A stretch of DNA of 37,817 bases from Desulfotignum sp. Lineage in GTDB: Bacteria; Desulfobacterota; Desulfobacteria; Desulfobacterales; Desulfobacteraceae. The stretch lies in assembly GCA_011390615.1 (NCBI GenBank), contig JAABSB010000008.1, positions 1 to 37,817 on the forward strand, in the 5' to 3' direction. The position numbers and the translations under genes were made by a program. Below the pieces are notes generated by a model. It did not search any database and had not been told where the DNA came from. It saw only the letters and a program-made list of their open reading frames with translations. This document shows positions 7,548 to 15,541 of the stretch, in pieces (the first letter of the stretch is position 1; each line of letters opens with the position of its first letter).

Positions 7548-9886
7548 CGGGTAATTCCTTTGTGAATTTTTCCGGTTCTTTCTTCAAATCGGTGCAGGAT
7601 TTTGTTTACTCTGGGCATGATTTCATGAAAGAGGGTCTCTGTCAGTTTCAAATCCTTTTTCATTATCGCCCCCATGAGTTTTGCTATGTCCTCCTTGAAT
7701 TCTCCGGCCCGGTCGGGATCATGCTGATCGCAATAATCGTGGGCTTTTTGGACCTGCATCAAAAGAACGATGTCCGGAAAATCGTCGATGCATCGGCATA
7801 AATCTTCATATGCAGCCAGATTTTCCTCGTAAGATCCGGTAAGGTTCATTTGTTTGAGATGCGCGATCTTTTTTTGGAAACGGGCCTTATCCTTGCTGGT
7901 CAACAGCATGCCAAAATGATCCAGCGCACTTTGTGCAAAATTGATGGTGCTGTGGCAGGTGATGCCGTTTTCCGAAAACCGGCGGGTTTTTTCGATTTTC
8001 ATTTCAGCAAGTTGGTGAACCGGTTCAACCACCTGTCCGCTCTCCGGGTCGATCACCTGATGGATATCCTGAATCGCGGAAACGATCCGGGTGGTCATGT
8101 CTTGTGTGGTATAGAGGGAAGTCTCTTTTTCATTGACGTCATTGATCATGGTTTCCACTTCCCGGAACAGGGTCTCATCGGCCCGGCCCCGGGATAGGGT
8201 CCGGCTCAGGTGAACATCCGGAAACTCCCTGAGGGATGCGTCAACCGATACCAGGTTGTTTTCATCGATTTTCAGTGTGATCTCGATGCTGAATACAGTG
8301 GATTCATCTGAATCCCCCAGATTGTCCCAATGCTTTTTCAGGGTTTCCCTATCGATACCCAGCCACAGGTCTCCGATGGATTCCTCTATCTCGTTGACCC
8401 GGTTGAAAAATTTCATATGAACCAGCTGCTGATCATCCTGTACCAGCTTGAACACCTCGGTCTGCTCACAGGGCAGCGGGGTGTTTTTTTCGATAAACAG
8501 ATATTTGTCGCCGTTTTCAAGCACCACATAATAGTCATGGGCCGTGGAATGAACAATGTCCAGAATTCCCTGGTCAATGGTATGTTTTTCCAGGTCAAAC
8601 CCGCAATGCGGACATGTGGTATCGGTTTGGCTCACTGATTTCCCACACCCGGCGCATTCATAGGTTTCCGACAGCCGGTGGCTTAAAATCGCCGCACCCT
8701 CTGCAATGGCCAGCATGGGGCGGTCATGCACCAGCACTTTTTTTGCCCCGAACATCTGCTGGACAGCCCCAATGATACAGGGAATGTGGGAGCTGCCTCC
8801 CACCAGCAGTACCCTGTCGATCAGATCCGCAGGGATATGGATGTCGGTCAAAAGCCTTTTGGTCAAATCCATGGCTGTCTCCACCACGGGCTGGACAAGG
8901 GTTTCAAACCGGTCCCGTGTCAGGGTCACATCCACGTCCAGCAGGTCACCGTCTTCATCCTTGAGCAGGCCCAGGATTTCAATATAGGATTCCTGTTCCT
9001 GACTCAACCGGATTTTGGCTTGCTCAACCTGAACTTTCAACTCTCCTAAAAACTGGTTTTTCACACGATCCGTCTGCTGATCGATCAATGCATGGATATT
9101 TTGGATATCATTTTCCCGGGCCGTTATCTCCAATACGTGATCCATTAGATTCCGGTCGATATCTTCTCCGCCCAGCCACATGTTACCGCCTTTGCCCTGC
9201 TCGATGAACTGGCCCCCGCTGATGGTCAGAACCGACAGGTCAAAGGTCCCGCCCCCGAAGTCAAACACCAGAACTGTGTTCACTTCCGTTTCATTGATCT
9301 GATCCACCCCGAAGGAGATGGCGGCTGCCGTAGGTTCCGGTAGCAGGCGCTGTACCTTGATGCCGGCCAGGGCCGCCGCCGTCCGGGTGGCATGTTTTTG
9401 TTTGTCGTTGAAATAGGCCGGTACCGTTATTACTGCAAACTCCACGGTATCTTCCAGATAGGCCCCGGCATCGGCACACAGTTTTTTCAAAATTTCAGAA
9501 GAGATTGCTTCCGGGGTGTATTCTTTTTGGTTCAGCACCAGGACCAGACTGTTTTCGGTTCCCCTGGTCTGGCGGCCGATGGTTACCATCTGACGGGGAT
9601 TTGATACCAGTTTCTGTACTTCCGGATTGTCATAACTTCGGCCCATCAATCGCTTGACAGCGGTGACGGTATTGGCCGGGTCCTGTTTCAACCATTCCAG
9701 GGCATGTTTTCCCACGATAAATTCGGTTTTTTCGGAAAGGCCGAGCAATCTTTTTTTTTTCTGGAGGGCTGCACAGGAGGGGGTTATCATTTCATTTTCC
9801 TTGTTGAGAATGATTTCAACCTGAATTTTTTTGATGGCAATGGCTGAGTTGGTGGTCCCCAAATCAATTCCAACAGACTTCGACAT
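7544..9886 (-). CDS. Hsp70 (DnaK-like) chaperone with an inserted zinc ribbon
   Basis: A 780-residue Hsp70. The ATPase domain (1-403) is well kept: GIDLGTTNSA (residues 6-15), VPAYFNDKQKHATRTAAALAG (155-175), DFGGGTFDLSVL (209-220) and LVGGSSHIP (361-369). A CxxC-x10-CxxC zinc ribbon follows (Cys411, Cys414, Cys425, Cys428), where DnaK has its short DLLLLDV-type linker. Next is a substrate-domain-like beta region from about 440 (DKYLFIEKNTPLPCEQTEVF, as in DnaK), then a long charged C-terminal helical region. It is longer than DnaK (about 640). ATG 9886 has AAAGGAAA eight bases upstream. It heads a five-gene operon with zinc-ribbon, TPR, J-like and GrpE proteins. It is an accessory Hsp70, not housekeeping DnaK. 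Confidence 0.92.
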   Translation of the reverse strand: MSKSVGIDLGTTNSAIAIKKIQVEIILNKENEMITPSCAALQKKKRLLGLSEKTEFIVGKHALEWLKQDPANTVTAVKRLMGRSYDNPEVQKLVSNPRQMVTIGRQTRGTENSLVLVLNQKEYTPEAISSEILKKLCADAGAYLEDTVEFAVITVPAYFNDKQKHATRTAAALAGIKVQRLLPEPTAAAISFGVDQINETEVNTVLVFDFGGGTFDLSVLTISGGQFIEQGKGGNMWLGGEDIDRNLMDHVLEITARENDIQNIHALIDQQTDRVKNQFLGELKVQVEQAKIRLSQEQESYIEILGLLKDEDGDLLDVDVTLTRDRFETLVQPVVETAMDLTKRLLTDIHIPADLIDRVLLVGGSSHIPCIIGAVQQMFGAKKVLVHDRPMLAIAEGAAILSHRLSETYECAGCGKSVSQTDTTCPHCGFDLEKHTIDQGILDIVHSTAHDYYVVLENGDKYLFIEKNTPLPCEQTEVFKLVQDDQQLVHMKFFNRVNEIEESIGDLWLGIDRETLKKHWDNLGDSDESTVFSIEITLKIDENNLVSVDASLREFPDVHLSRTLSRGRADETLFREVETMINDVNEKETSLYTTQDMTTRIVSAIQDIHQVIDPESGQVVEPVHQLAEMKIEKTRRFSENGITCHSTINFAQSALDHFGMLLTSKDKARFQKKIAHLKQMNLTGSYEENLAAYEDLCRCIDDFPDIVLLMQVQKAHDYCDQHDPDRAGEFKEDIAKLMGAIMKKDLKLTETLFHEIMPRVNKILHRFEERTGKIHKGITR

Positions 9887-10074
9887 AAAAGTTTCCTTTA
9901 TTCATATTTTTTATATTTTAAATTCCCGGGGATTTAACCAAAAATCGATCCGCCTGGCAAGTGTAAAAATTCAATTTCAATACGGTTTGCTTTTTGTACA
10001 AATATTCCGGCACAGTTGTCCAGAATGTTTGTATATAGAAATAGAAGTCAGGTTTTTTTTTCTGGACAGCAGTC

Positions 10075-10104
10075 TTGACAAACACAGGATACCCGTAGGA
10101 TAAC
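10075..10104 (+). promoter_or_regulatory. Possible sigma70 promoter for the Rossmann/cysteine protein
   Basis: A perfect TTGACA (10075-10080) and a weak GATAAC (10099-10104) are separated by 18 bases. Transcription would start at or just before ATG 10111, implying a nearly leaderless mRNA; no clear Shine-Dalgarno sequence precedes that ATG. The rest of the 224-base divergent gap (9887-10110) is AT-rich, and I saw no convincing heat-shock promoter or CIRCE element for the Hsp70 operon. Confidence 0.3.
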
Positions 10105-10110
10105 CCGGAC

Positions 10111-10758
10111 ATGAAGCATGTATGGATCATCGGAGGCGGCAGGTTCGGGCTCAGGGCGGCAGAATGGCTCATTAAACATACAGAACCATCCTTTGTAGTA
10201 ACCCTGGTGGACCTTGACAGGCAGTGTCTGGAAAAGGCACAATCTCTGGGATGCTACATTTATGCGGGTGACGGGGTGGATTATCTTTTCACCCGGATGA
10301 CCTGTGACCAGGAACCGGACTGGGTGGTACCGGCAGTACCCGTGCACCTGGCCTGGCAATGGTGCAGATGGAGACTGGGGAAAAAACGCCTTTTGTCCTG
10401 GCCCCTGCCTGATGAGATCGCATGTCACCTCCCCAACGCCATGCGAGGAACAGATAATCAGATCTATGTGAGCCATGCCGATTTTCTGTGTCCCCCAAAC
10501 TGCAGTGAACCGGACGACAGGTGCACAAAGACCGGAAAACCCAGAAAGAAAGATATGTTCCAGATCATCGCTGATCTGGATTTTAAAGAAACCCATTCGT
10601 TTGTGATCCAAAGCCGCCAGCTCGGGCCGGGGGTCGGGGGATATGCCCCGGCAGACCTGTTTGATTTGGCAAACAGAATAGGCCAGCACCAGGGAAAATG
10701 TCTGGTGGCTACGGCCTGCCGGTGCCATGGCGTGATATCCGGCTGTTTTGTTAAATGA
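10111..10758 (+). CDS. Rossmann-fold NAD-binding protein with a cysteine cluster, function unknown
   Basis: A 215-residue protein starting with a TrkA-N-like nucleotide-binding fold: WIIGGGRFGLRAAEWL (5-20) and the acidic end of strand two, LVDLD (32-36), which favours NAD(H). Residues 127-138 hold Cys-x3-Cys-x6-Cys (FLCPPNCSEPDDRC), followed by TGKPRKK. Four more cysteines lie at the C-terminus (197, 203, 205, 212; TACRCHG). This many cysteines suggests metal or Fe-S binding, or redox sensing, which is an inference. There is no membrane segment. It is transcribed divergently from the Hsp70 operon. I do not recognise a characterised family; distant kinship with potassium-channel RCK/TrkA domains is possible on the N-terminal motif alone. 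Confidence 0.75.
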   Translation: MKHVWIIGGGRFGLRAAEWLIKHTEPSFVVTLVDLDRQCLEKAQSLGCYIYAGDGVDYLFTRMTCDQEPDWVVPAVPVHLAWQWCRWRLGKKRLLSWPLPDEIACHLPNAMRGTDNQIYVSHADFLCPPNCSEPDDRCTKTGKPRKKDMFQIIADLDFKETHSFVIQSRQLGPGVGGYAPADLFDLANRIGQHQGKCLVATACRCHGVISGCFVK

Positions 10759-10796
10759 CAGTTGCGCTTACCTGTATATAAAGACCACCAGGGGTT

Positions 10797-10949
10797 TTAT
10801 CTATCGAACGGACATAGCAAAGCGCTGATCCTTTGAAAAATGGTCTTGTTGCGGTGAAACATCATGCGAAAGATATCCAGAAACTCATGTCGCAATTCCG
10901 TGTCCTCAGGAAAAAGTCTTTTCAAATGCGCCTTTAATAATTTTTCTTG
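10797..10949 (-). pseudogene. Possible decayed gene fragment without start codon
   Basis: In the 269-base gap before the TetR gene, the minus strand holds an open run ending in TAA at 10799-10797. It translates to a protein-like, Arg/Phe-rich stretch (for example HEFLDIFRMMFHRNKTIFQ). No ATG, GTG or TTG start with a ribosome site was found at its 5' side, where it runs into the AT-rich TetR promoter. It may be the tail of a lost gene or only chance. Nothing else is visible in this gap apart from the TetR promoter. Confidence 0.18.
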
Positions 10950-10962
10950 AAAAAAACAACTA

Positions 10963-10991
10963 TTGACAAAAATTAATATTCTGTTTATAGA
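10963..10991 (+). promoter_or_regulatory. Sigma70 promoter of the tetR-acyl-CoA dehydrogenase unit
   Basis: TTGACA (10963-10968) and TATAGA (10986-10991) are separated by exactly 17 bases, a near-consensus promoter. The predicted start near 10998 gives a leader of about 30 bases to ATG 11028. Confidence 0.75.
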
Positions 10992-11003
10992 ATGTTTATT
11001 CTA
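10978..11003. promoter_or_regulatory. Overlapping inverted repeats, likely TetR operator
   Basis: Three half-sites alternate: ATTCT (10978-10982), AGAAT (10989-10993) and ATTCT (10998-11002). They form ATTCT-N6-AGAAT and the perfect TAGAAT-GTTT-ATTCTA palindrome (10988-11003). The repeats cover the -10 element and the start site, which is where an autorepressing TetR dimer would block RNA polymerase. Binding by the TetR encoded downstream is inferred. Confidence 0.6.
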
Positions 11004-11027
11004 AAAATGAAACAATGAGTTTGATAC

Positions 11028-11648
11028 ATGGCCCGACCGACCAGAAAAGAACGGGATGACAACCGAAAGCGCCGGGAAATCCTGGCCGCTGCCCTGGAAA
11101 TGTTTGCTGAAGGGGGGTTCCATAACACCACCATGGCAAATATTTCCAAGGCCGCCCAATATCCACTTGGCACCATTTACAAGTATTTTCCCGGAAAAAA
11201 AGAGATGTACCATGACCTGGTGATCGAACGGGTGCATGAACTGGGCCGTATTTTGTATGATATCGCACACAAAAAAGAGATGGCAGTAACGGATAAACTT
11301 CTGGCCGCCCTCAAGGCCCAGGCCCGGTTTTACAGGGATAACCAGGATGTGGTGAAAATTTATATCTCAGAGCGAAGCAATATCGACAGTGTGGGCATGC
11401 CCCAGCTTAATGAACGGGTAAACCGCCTCCATGAGCGCATGGTGCACCTGTTTGAACAGATGCTTGAGCAGGGGATCTGCAACGAGGAGTTCAAGGCCTA
11501 CCCGGCCCGGGACATGGCAGAACTCTTTGCCGATATCGTACATTCCGCAGCCTGGTCCTGCCTGTTCAGAGAAGAAGACAAGGACACATCAGACCACCGG
11601 CTGTCCATGATTTTTGAAATGTTTACAACCGGCATAAAAAAACAATAA
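11028..11648 (+). CDS. TetR/AcrR-family transcriptional regulator
   Basis: A 206-residue regulator. The N-terminal helix-turn-helix is typical: REILAAALEMFAEGGFHNTTMANISKAA (15-42), then GTIYKYFPGKKEMYHDLV, the TetR signature GTLYxYFxxKExL. The rest is an all-helical ligand-binding and dimerisation domain without a recognisable ligand motif. It probably represses its own promoter through the palindromes that overlap it, and senses an acyl-CoA or fatty acid, because the next gene, 18 bases on, is an acyl-CoA dehydrogenase. Regulators of this type paired with acyl-CoA enzymes (FadR/PsrA style) are common. The ligand is not shown by the sequence. Confidence 0.88.
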   Translation: MARPTRKERDDNRKRREILAAALEMFAEGGFHNTTMANISKAAQYPLGTIYKYFPGKKEMYHDLVIERVHELGRILYDIAHKKEMAVTDKLLAALKAQARFYRDNQDVVKIYISERSNIDSVGMPQLNERVNRLHERMVHLFEQMLEQGICNEEFKAYPARDMAELFADIVHSAAWSCLFREEDKDTSDHRLSMIFEMFTTGIKKQ

Positions 11649-11666
11649 ATAAGGAGAATTCATACC

Positions 11667-13478
11667 ATGGCACAATTAATAGCGGACAGAAGAGACCAGG
11701 AATTTGTACTTCATGAGATGCTGAATGCAGCTGACCTGGCATCCCATGAAAGGTTTGAGGAATTCAACAAAAAAACCATGGACATGGTGCTTTCCGAGGC
11801 CAGAAACCTGGCAGTCAAAGAGCTGCTGCCCGCCAACAAGGAAGGGGATGAAAAAGGGTGCTCCCTGGAAAATGGCAAGGTAACCATCCCTTCATCTTTT
11901 CACCGGGCCTATAAACTGTTCTGCGAAGGGGAATGGGTGGCCATGTGTGATGATCCGCAATTCGGTGGCCAAGGCATGCCCCGGGTGTTGTCCATGGCTG
12001 CCGGAGAATTGTTTACCGGCGCCAACTGTGCATTTCTCATGTATCCGGGCCTGACCCACGGGGCGGGCAAGCTGGTGGAGGAGTTCGGTACGGATGAACA
12101 GAAAAAAATATACCTGAAAAATTTGTATACTGGCAAATGGGCCGGCACCATGTGCCTGACAGAACCGGAAGCAGGATCTGATGTGGGCAATCTGACCACT
12201 ACGGCAAAACGCAATGAAGACGGGACGTTTTCCATTACCGGCAGCAAAATTTTCATATCCGGTGGAGACCAGGATCTCACTGAAAATATTATCCACCCGG
12301 TGCTGGCACGTATTGAAGGTGCCCCTGCCGGTACCAAAGGCATTTCCCTGTTCCTGGTGCCCAAATTCCGGGTCAATGCAGATGGATCCATCGGGGAACC
12401 CAATGATGTGATCTGTACCGGGCTGGAAGAAAAAATGGGAATCCACGGCAATGCAACAGCCTCCCTGGCTTTTGGTTCAAAAGGCAAGTGCATCGGTGAG
12501 CTTCTGGGGCCTGAGAACAAAGGCATGAAAGCCATGTTCGTTATGATGAATGAAGCCCGACTGGGGGTGGGGCTCCAGGGGTTCGGGTTTGCATCCGCTT
12601 CTTATATCAATGCCGTCAATTATGCCAGGCAGAGAATCCAGGGCGTGGATCTGACCCGGATATTTGACAAGAATGCAGCGCCTGTTCCCATCATCAACCA
12701 TCCGGATGTCAAACGCCAGCTGCTGCATATGAAAGCCCAGGTGGATGGGATGCGGGCCTTGATGTATTATACGGCCCTGTGTTTTGACAAGGTGTTGACG
12801 GCAGAAGATGATGCACACAAAGATACATACCAGGGACTGATTGAACTGCTCATTCCGGTGGTGAAAGGCTATATCACGGACCGGGCCTTTGAGGTCTGCA
12901 CCCAGGGGGTGCAGGTGTTCGGCGGGTACGGATTCATCCAAGAATACCCCCAGGAACAGCTGCTCAGAGACTGCAAGATCACCTCCATTTATGAAGGCAC
13001 CAACGGGATCCAGGCCATGGATCTGCTGGGAAGAAAACTGGGGTTGAAAAAAGGCAAACCGTTCATGGATCTGTTAACACAAATGAATACGACCATTGCC
13101 CGGGCAAAAGAGATGGAAGAACTTAAAAATATGGCTGTCAAGCTGGAGCAGGCTGTCAATAAACTCGGCGAGGTTGCCATGCACATGGGCATGACCGCCA
13201 TGTCTGAAAAAGTGCTTGATGCCTTTGCCGTGGCCCATCCGTTTCTGGATATCACAGGTGATGTGGTCATGGCCTGGCTGGAACTGTGGCGGGCTGTTGC
13301 TGCACAGCCCAAAATTGAAACTGCCAAAAAGAAGGATGCCGCTTTTTACCAGGGACAGGTGAAAACCGCCCAATATTATATTTCCTGGGTACTGCCTGCC
13401 ACCCTGGGAAAAATGGAGGCGCTCCAGGGTAATATCCCTGCAATAATGGAAATGCCGGATGCAGGGTTTGCCGGATAA
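11667..13478 (+). CDS. Acyl-CoA dehydrogenase, long form with C-terminal extra domain
   Basis: A 603-residue FAD-dependent acyl-CoA dehydrogenase, longer than the about 380-residue classical enzymes and like the FadE/DmdC-type group that carries an additional C-terminal helical domain. Visible motifs are CLTEPEAGSDVGNL (FAD and substrate binding), GSKIFISGGDQDL, EEKMGIHGNAT, VFGGYGFIQEYPQEQLLRDCKI, and the catalytic base in SIYEGTNGIQAMD (Glu443). It introduces a 2,3-double bond into an acyl-CoA and passes electrons to ETF. ATG 11667 has AAGGAG upstream. It is co-transcribed with the TetR regulator. The chain length, or a thio-substituted substrate as in DmdC, cannot be decided from sequence alone. 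Confidence 0.92.
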   Translation: MAQLIADRRDQEFVLHEMLNAADLASHERFEEFNKKTMDMVLSEARNLAVKELLPANKEGDEKGCSLENGKVTIPSSFHRAYKLFCEGEWVAMCDDPQFGGQGMPRVLSMAAGELFTGANCAFLMYPGLTHGAGKLVEEFGTDEQKKIYLKNLYTGKWAGTMCLTEPEAGSDVGNLTTTAKRNEDGTFSITGSKIFISGGDQDLTENIIHPVLARIEGAPAGTKGISLFLVPKFRVNADGSIGEPNDVICTGLEEKMGIHGNATASLAFGSKGKCIGELLGPENKGMKAMFVMMNEARLGVGLQGFGFASASYINAVNYARQRIQGVDLTRIFDKNAAPVPIINHPDVKRQLLHMKAQVDGMRALMYYTALCFDKVLTAEDDAHKDTYQGLIELLIPVVKGYITDRAFEVCTQGVQVFGGYGFIQEYPQEQLLRDCKITSIYEGTNGIQAMDLLGRKLGLKKGKPFMDLLTQMNTTIARAKEMEELKNMAVKLEQAVNKLGEVAMHMGMTAMSEKVLDAFAVAHPFLDITGDVVMAWLELWRAVAAQPKIETAKKKDAAFYQGQVKTAQYYISWVLPATLGKMEALQGNIPAIMEMPDAGFAG

Positions 13479-13495
13479 TGTTTTTTAAACCAGGG

Positions 13496-13537
13496 TCCCT
13501 GCCGGAAAAATGCACAGCACTAAATGTCCGGCAGGGA
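13496..13537. terminator. Stem-loop between convergent genes
   Basis: Perfect 11-base arms TCCCTGCCGGA (13496-13506) and TCCGGCAGGGA (13527-13537) enclose a 20-base loop, 18 bases after the acyl-CoA dehydrogenase stop. It has no U-tract on either strand, so it may be a factor-dependent or 3'-end-stabilising hairpin serving this gene and the converging sigma54 regulator. Confidence 0.45.
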
Positions 13538-13607
13538 TGCTACGGTCACCAGTGAAACCTGACATGGGAAGTCTTGAAATAGATTTTTTCAGGCCGGCTT
13601 TCAGACA

Positions 13608-15017
13608 TCACACGTCTTTTCCGGGTTTAAAGTCATTTTTATTCAAGTGGTGGCGCTTTAAAAGCCGGTTGAGCTGCCTGGGGGTGATCCCGGCCCTGTC
13701 AGCCGCCCTGTCAATGCGGCCCTGGACCTGTCCCAGCAGGACCGTGAGATAGGATTGTTCAAACCGGTCAATGGCATGCTGCCTTGCCTTTGCCAGAGTG
13801 GTGCCGGCATCATCTTCTGGAACAGGAGAGTCACAGTCCGGCATGGTTTCCAGAGGAAAGCTGTGGGGCATCAGCTGTGAAGACTGCTCCAGGATATAGG
13901 CCCGTTCAATGATATTTTCAAGTTCACGGATGTTTCCCGGCCAGTCATAGCGTGCAAATTTTTCCATCACCAGCGGGTGTATGCCGCTGATTTTTTTTTT
14001 GTATTTAATGTTCAAATTTTTCACAAATAGATCAGACAGATAGCGCAGATCTTCACGCCTGTCATGGAGCGGCGGAATCTCAATGGGGAAAATATTCAAC
14101 CGGTAATACAGATCTTTTCTAAAGTGTCCTGTTTTTACCAGTTCAAAGATATCTGCATTGGTAGCTGCAATGATCCGGACATCAGACTGCAAAGACATAT
14201 CACCGCCGATACGGTTGAAAACACCGTCCTGCAAGACCTGGAGCAGTTTGATCTGGGCAGCCGGCGTGATTGTGCCGATTTCATCAAGAAAAATGGTGCC
14301 GCCCCTGGCCATTTCAAATTTTCCGGGTTTTCTGCGGTCTGCGCCGGTGAACGCCCCTTTTTCATGCCCGAAAAGTTCACTTTCAATCAGGGTGTCCGGT
14401 ATGGCACCGCAGTGGACTTCAATAAAGGGTTTGTCAAAGCGCTGGCTGTGCCAGTGAATCAGCCGGGCTGTCATACCCTTGCCCGTGCCTGTCTCACCCA
14501 GCAGCAGCACCGTGGCAATGGTGGGAGCCACGGACTTGATGCTTTCGTATACTTTTTTCATACAGGGATTTTTTGACTGGATAACATCCAGCCATTCGGT
14601 TTTCCAGAAATGGTCCCGCAGATAATCCAGTTCAAAATCCCTGGAAAGTGCCCGTGTGACCGACTGCAAAAGCAGCTGTACATCCCGTTTTCTGACCGGT
14701 GAAAGCAGGTACCCGGCAGCCCCGTCTTTTACCGCTGCCAATGCGGTTGTGAGGTTGTTTTTATCACATAGAACAACAAATTGTACAAACGGGTTGGCTG
14801 CAACAAAGGGATGTTCTGAAAACTGGAATGTGCCGGATTCAGGATATTTTTCCAGCACAAAGATATCTGCCATGATCATGTCAAAAGGTGATCTGGTATG
14901 CATGGCCCTGGCCGTGTCCAGATCCGGGGCATGACTGACGACAAAAGATTTTTCCAGGACACGGGCAATAAGGGCAAAATCATCTGCCTGGTCGGTCAGT
15001 ACCAGTATATCTTTCAT
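13608..15017 (-). CDS. Sigma54-dependent response-regulator-like activator with degenerate receiver
   Basis: A 469-residue NtrC-type protein. The receiver domain (1-125) keeps an Asp at the phosphorylation strand (MIMAD, Asp51), but the acidic pocket is altered (LTDQADD) and the conserved lysine after strand five is replaced (YLLSPV, Ser106). The AAA+ domain has Walker A GETGTGKG (174-181), the sigma54-contacting GAFTGA loop (221-226), GGTIFLDEIG and DLYYRLNIFPI. A Fis-type helix-turn-helix closes the protein (RAADRAGITPRQLNRLLKRH). ATG 15017 was chosen because GGAGAG lies seven bases upstream and it begins the receiver fold; an in-frame run extends 28 codons further without a site. The target genes are unknown, and no partner kinase is adjacent. 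Confidence 0.88.
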   Translation of the reverse strand: MKDILVLTDQADDFALIARVLEKSFVVSHAPDLDTARAMHTRSPFDMIMADIFVLEKYPESGTFQFSEHPFVAANPFVQFVVLCDKNNLTTALAAVKDGAAGYLLSPVRKRDVQLLLQSVTRALSRDFELDYLRDHFWKTEWLDVIQSKNPCMKKVYESIKSVAPTIATVLLLGETGTGKGMTARLIHWHSQRFDKPFIEVHCGAIPDTLIESELFGHEKGAFTGADRRKPGKFEMARGGTIFLDEIGTITPAAQIKLLQVLQDGVFNRIGGDMSLQSDVRIIAATNADIFELVKTGHFRKDLYYRLNIFPIEIPPLHDRREDLRYLSDLFVKNLNIKYKKKISGIHPLVMEKFARYDWPGNIRELENIIERAYILEQSSQLMPHSFPLETMPDCDSPVPEDDAGTTLAKARQHAIDRFEQSYLTVLLGQVQGRIDRAADRAGITPRQLNRLLKRHHLNKNDFKPGKDV

Positions 15018-15132
15018 GTGGACTCTCCAAAGCAATGGCCTGGCAAGCGCTCTAACAAAAACAGCGAACAGGATGAAAATCTGGATTTCTATTAACAGCA
15101 ACAGCCGTTTGTGTCAATCATTGATTATCAGG

Positions 15133-15384
15133 TCAGGCAGTTTCACCTGGATCAAGGATTTGAAAGCTCTGCACATGAATGTGTTTTGATGATCCATGAA
15201 CACTTACCCAGCCGGTCATGGTTACGGTTTCTCTCAGGTGCTGGGTGAGGGATCGGCCGCAGTCACTGTCTGTTACAGCAAAAACATCCTCAGTAAAAGT
15301 GACGATGGCAGTACTGAGTATGTTGCCGTTTGTATCCCAGGAAGCGGGAATGATAATTCCCTTGATGGATGTGAGTGTTTCCAT
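15133..15384 (-). CDS. Small conserved-looking hypothetical protein
   Basis: An 83-residue protein. It opens with TSIKGIIIPASWDTNGN and continues with alternating beta-like segments (ILSTAIVTFTEDVFAVT, ETVTMTGWVSVHG, HIHVQSFQIL), which suggests a small all-beta, possibly OB-like fold. The KGIIIPxxWDxxGN opening resembles small uncharacterised proteins I associate with sulfate-reducing bacteria, but I cannot name a family. ATG 15384 has only a weak ribosome site. It lies 115 bases upstream of the sigma54 regulator on the same strand and may share its transcript. No signal peptide, membrane segment or catalytic motif is visible. Confidence 0.5.
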   Translation of the reverse strand: METLTSIKGIIIPASWDTNGNILSTAIVTFTEDVFAVTDSDCGRSLTQHLRETVTMTGWVSVHGSSKHIHVQSFQILDPGETA

Positions 15385-15506
15385 AACCGGAAATTAAAGC
15401 AATTATCGGGCCAGATCTCACGATTTTTTCAATATAACCAATTATTTCAAAATTTAAAATACATTCAATTGAACTTTGCCGGATTAGCAAGTTTATGCTT
15501 GGAACA

Positions 15507-15529
15507 GGATGCCGCCAGGGGCGGCATCC
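15507..15529 (-). terminator. Hairpin after leuA
   Basis: Perfect 10-base arms GGATGCCGCC (15507-15516) and GGCGGCATCC (15520-15529) with a three-base loop, 12 bases beyond the leuA stop. This very GC-rich stem is well placed to end the ilv-cimA-leuA transcript, although no U-run follows it. Confidence 0.55.
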
Positions 15530-15541
15530 ATATCAAATGGG

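Noticed and set aside
9887-10110. CIRCE element or sigma32 promoter for the Hsp70 operon
   Set aside because: No TTAGCACTC-N9-GAGTGCTAA repeat and no CTTGAA...CCCCAT pair was found. The region is AT-rich with several weak candidate promoter halves, none convincing.
15018-15060. Sigma54 -24/-12 promoter upstream of the sigma54 activator
   Set aside because: A TTGCCAGG...TTGCT-like string is present on the minus strand, but the essential GG at -24 is missing and the spacing is one base short.
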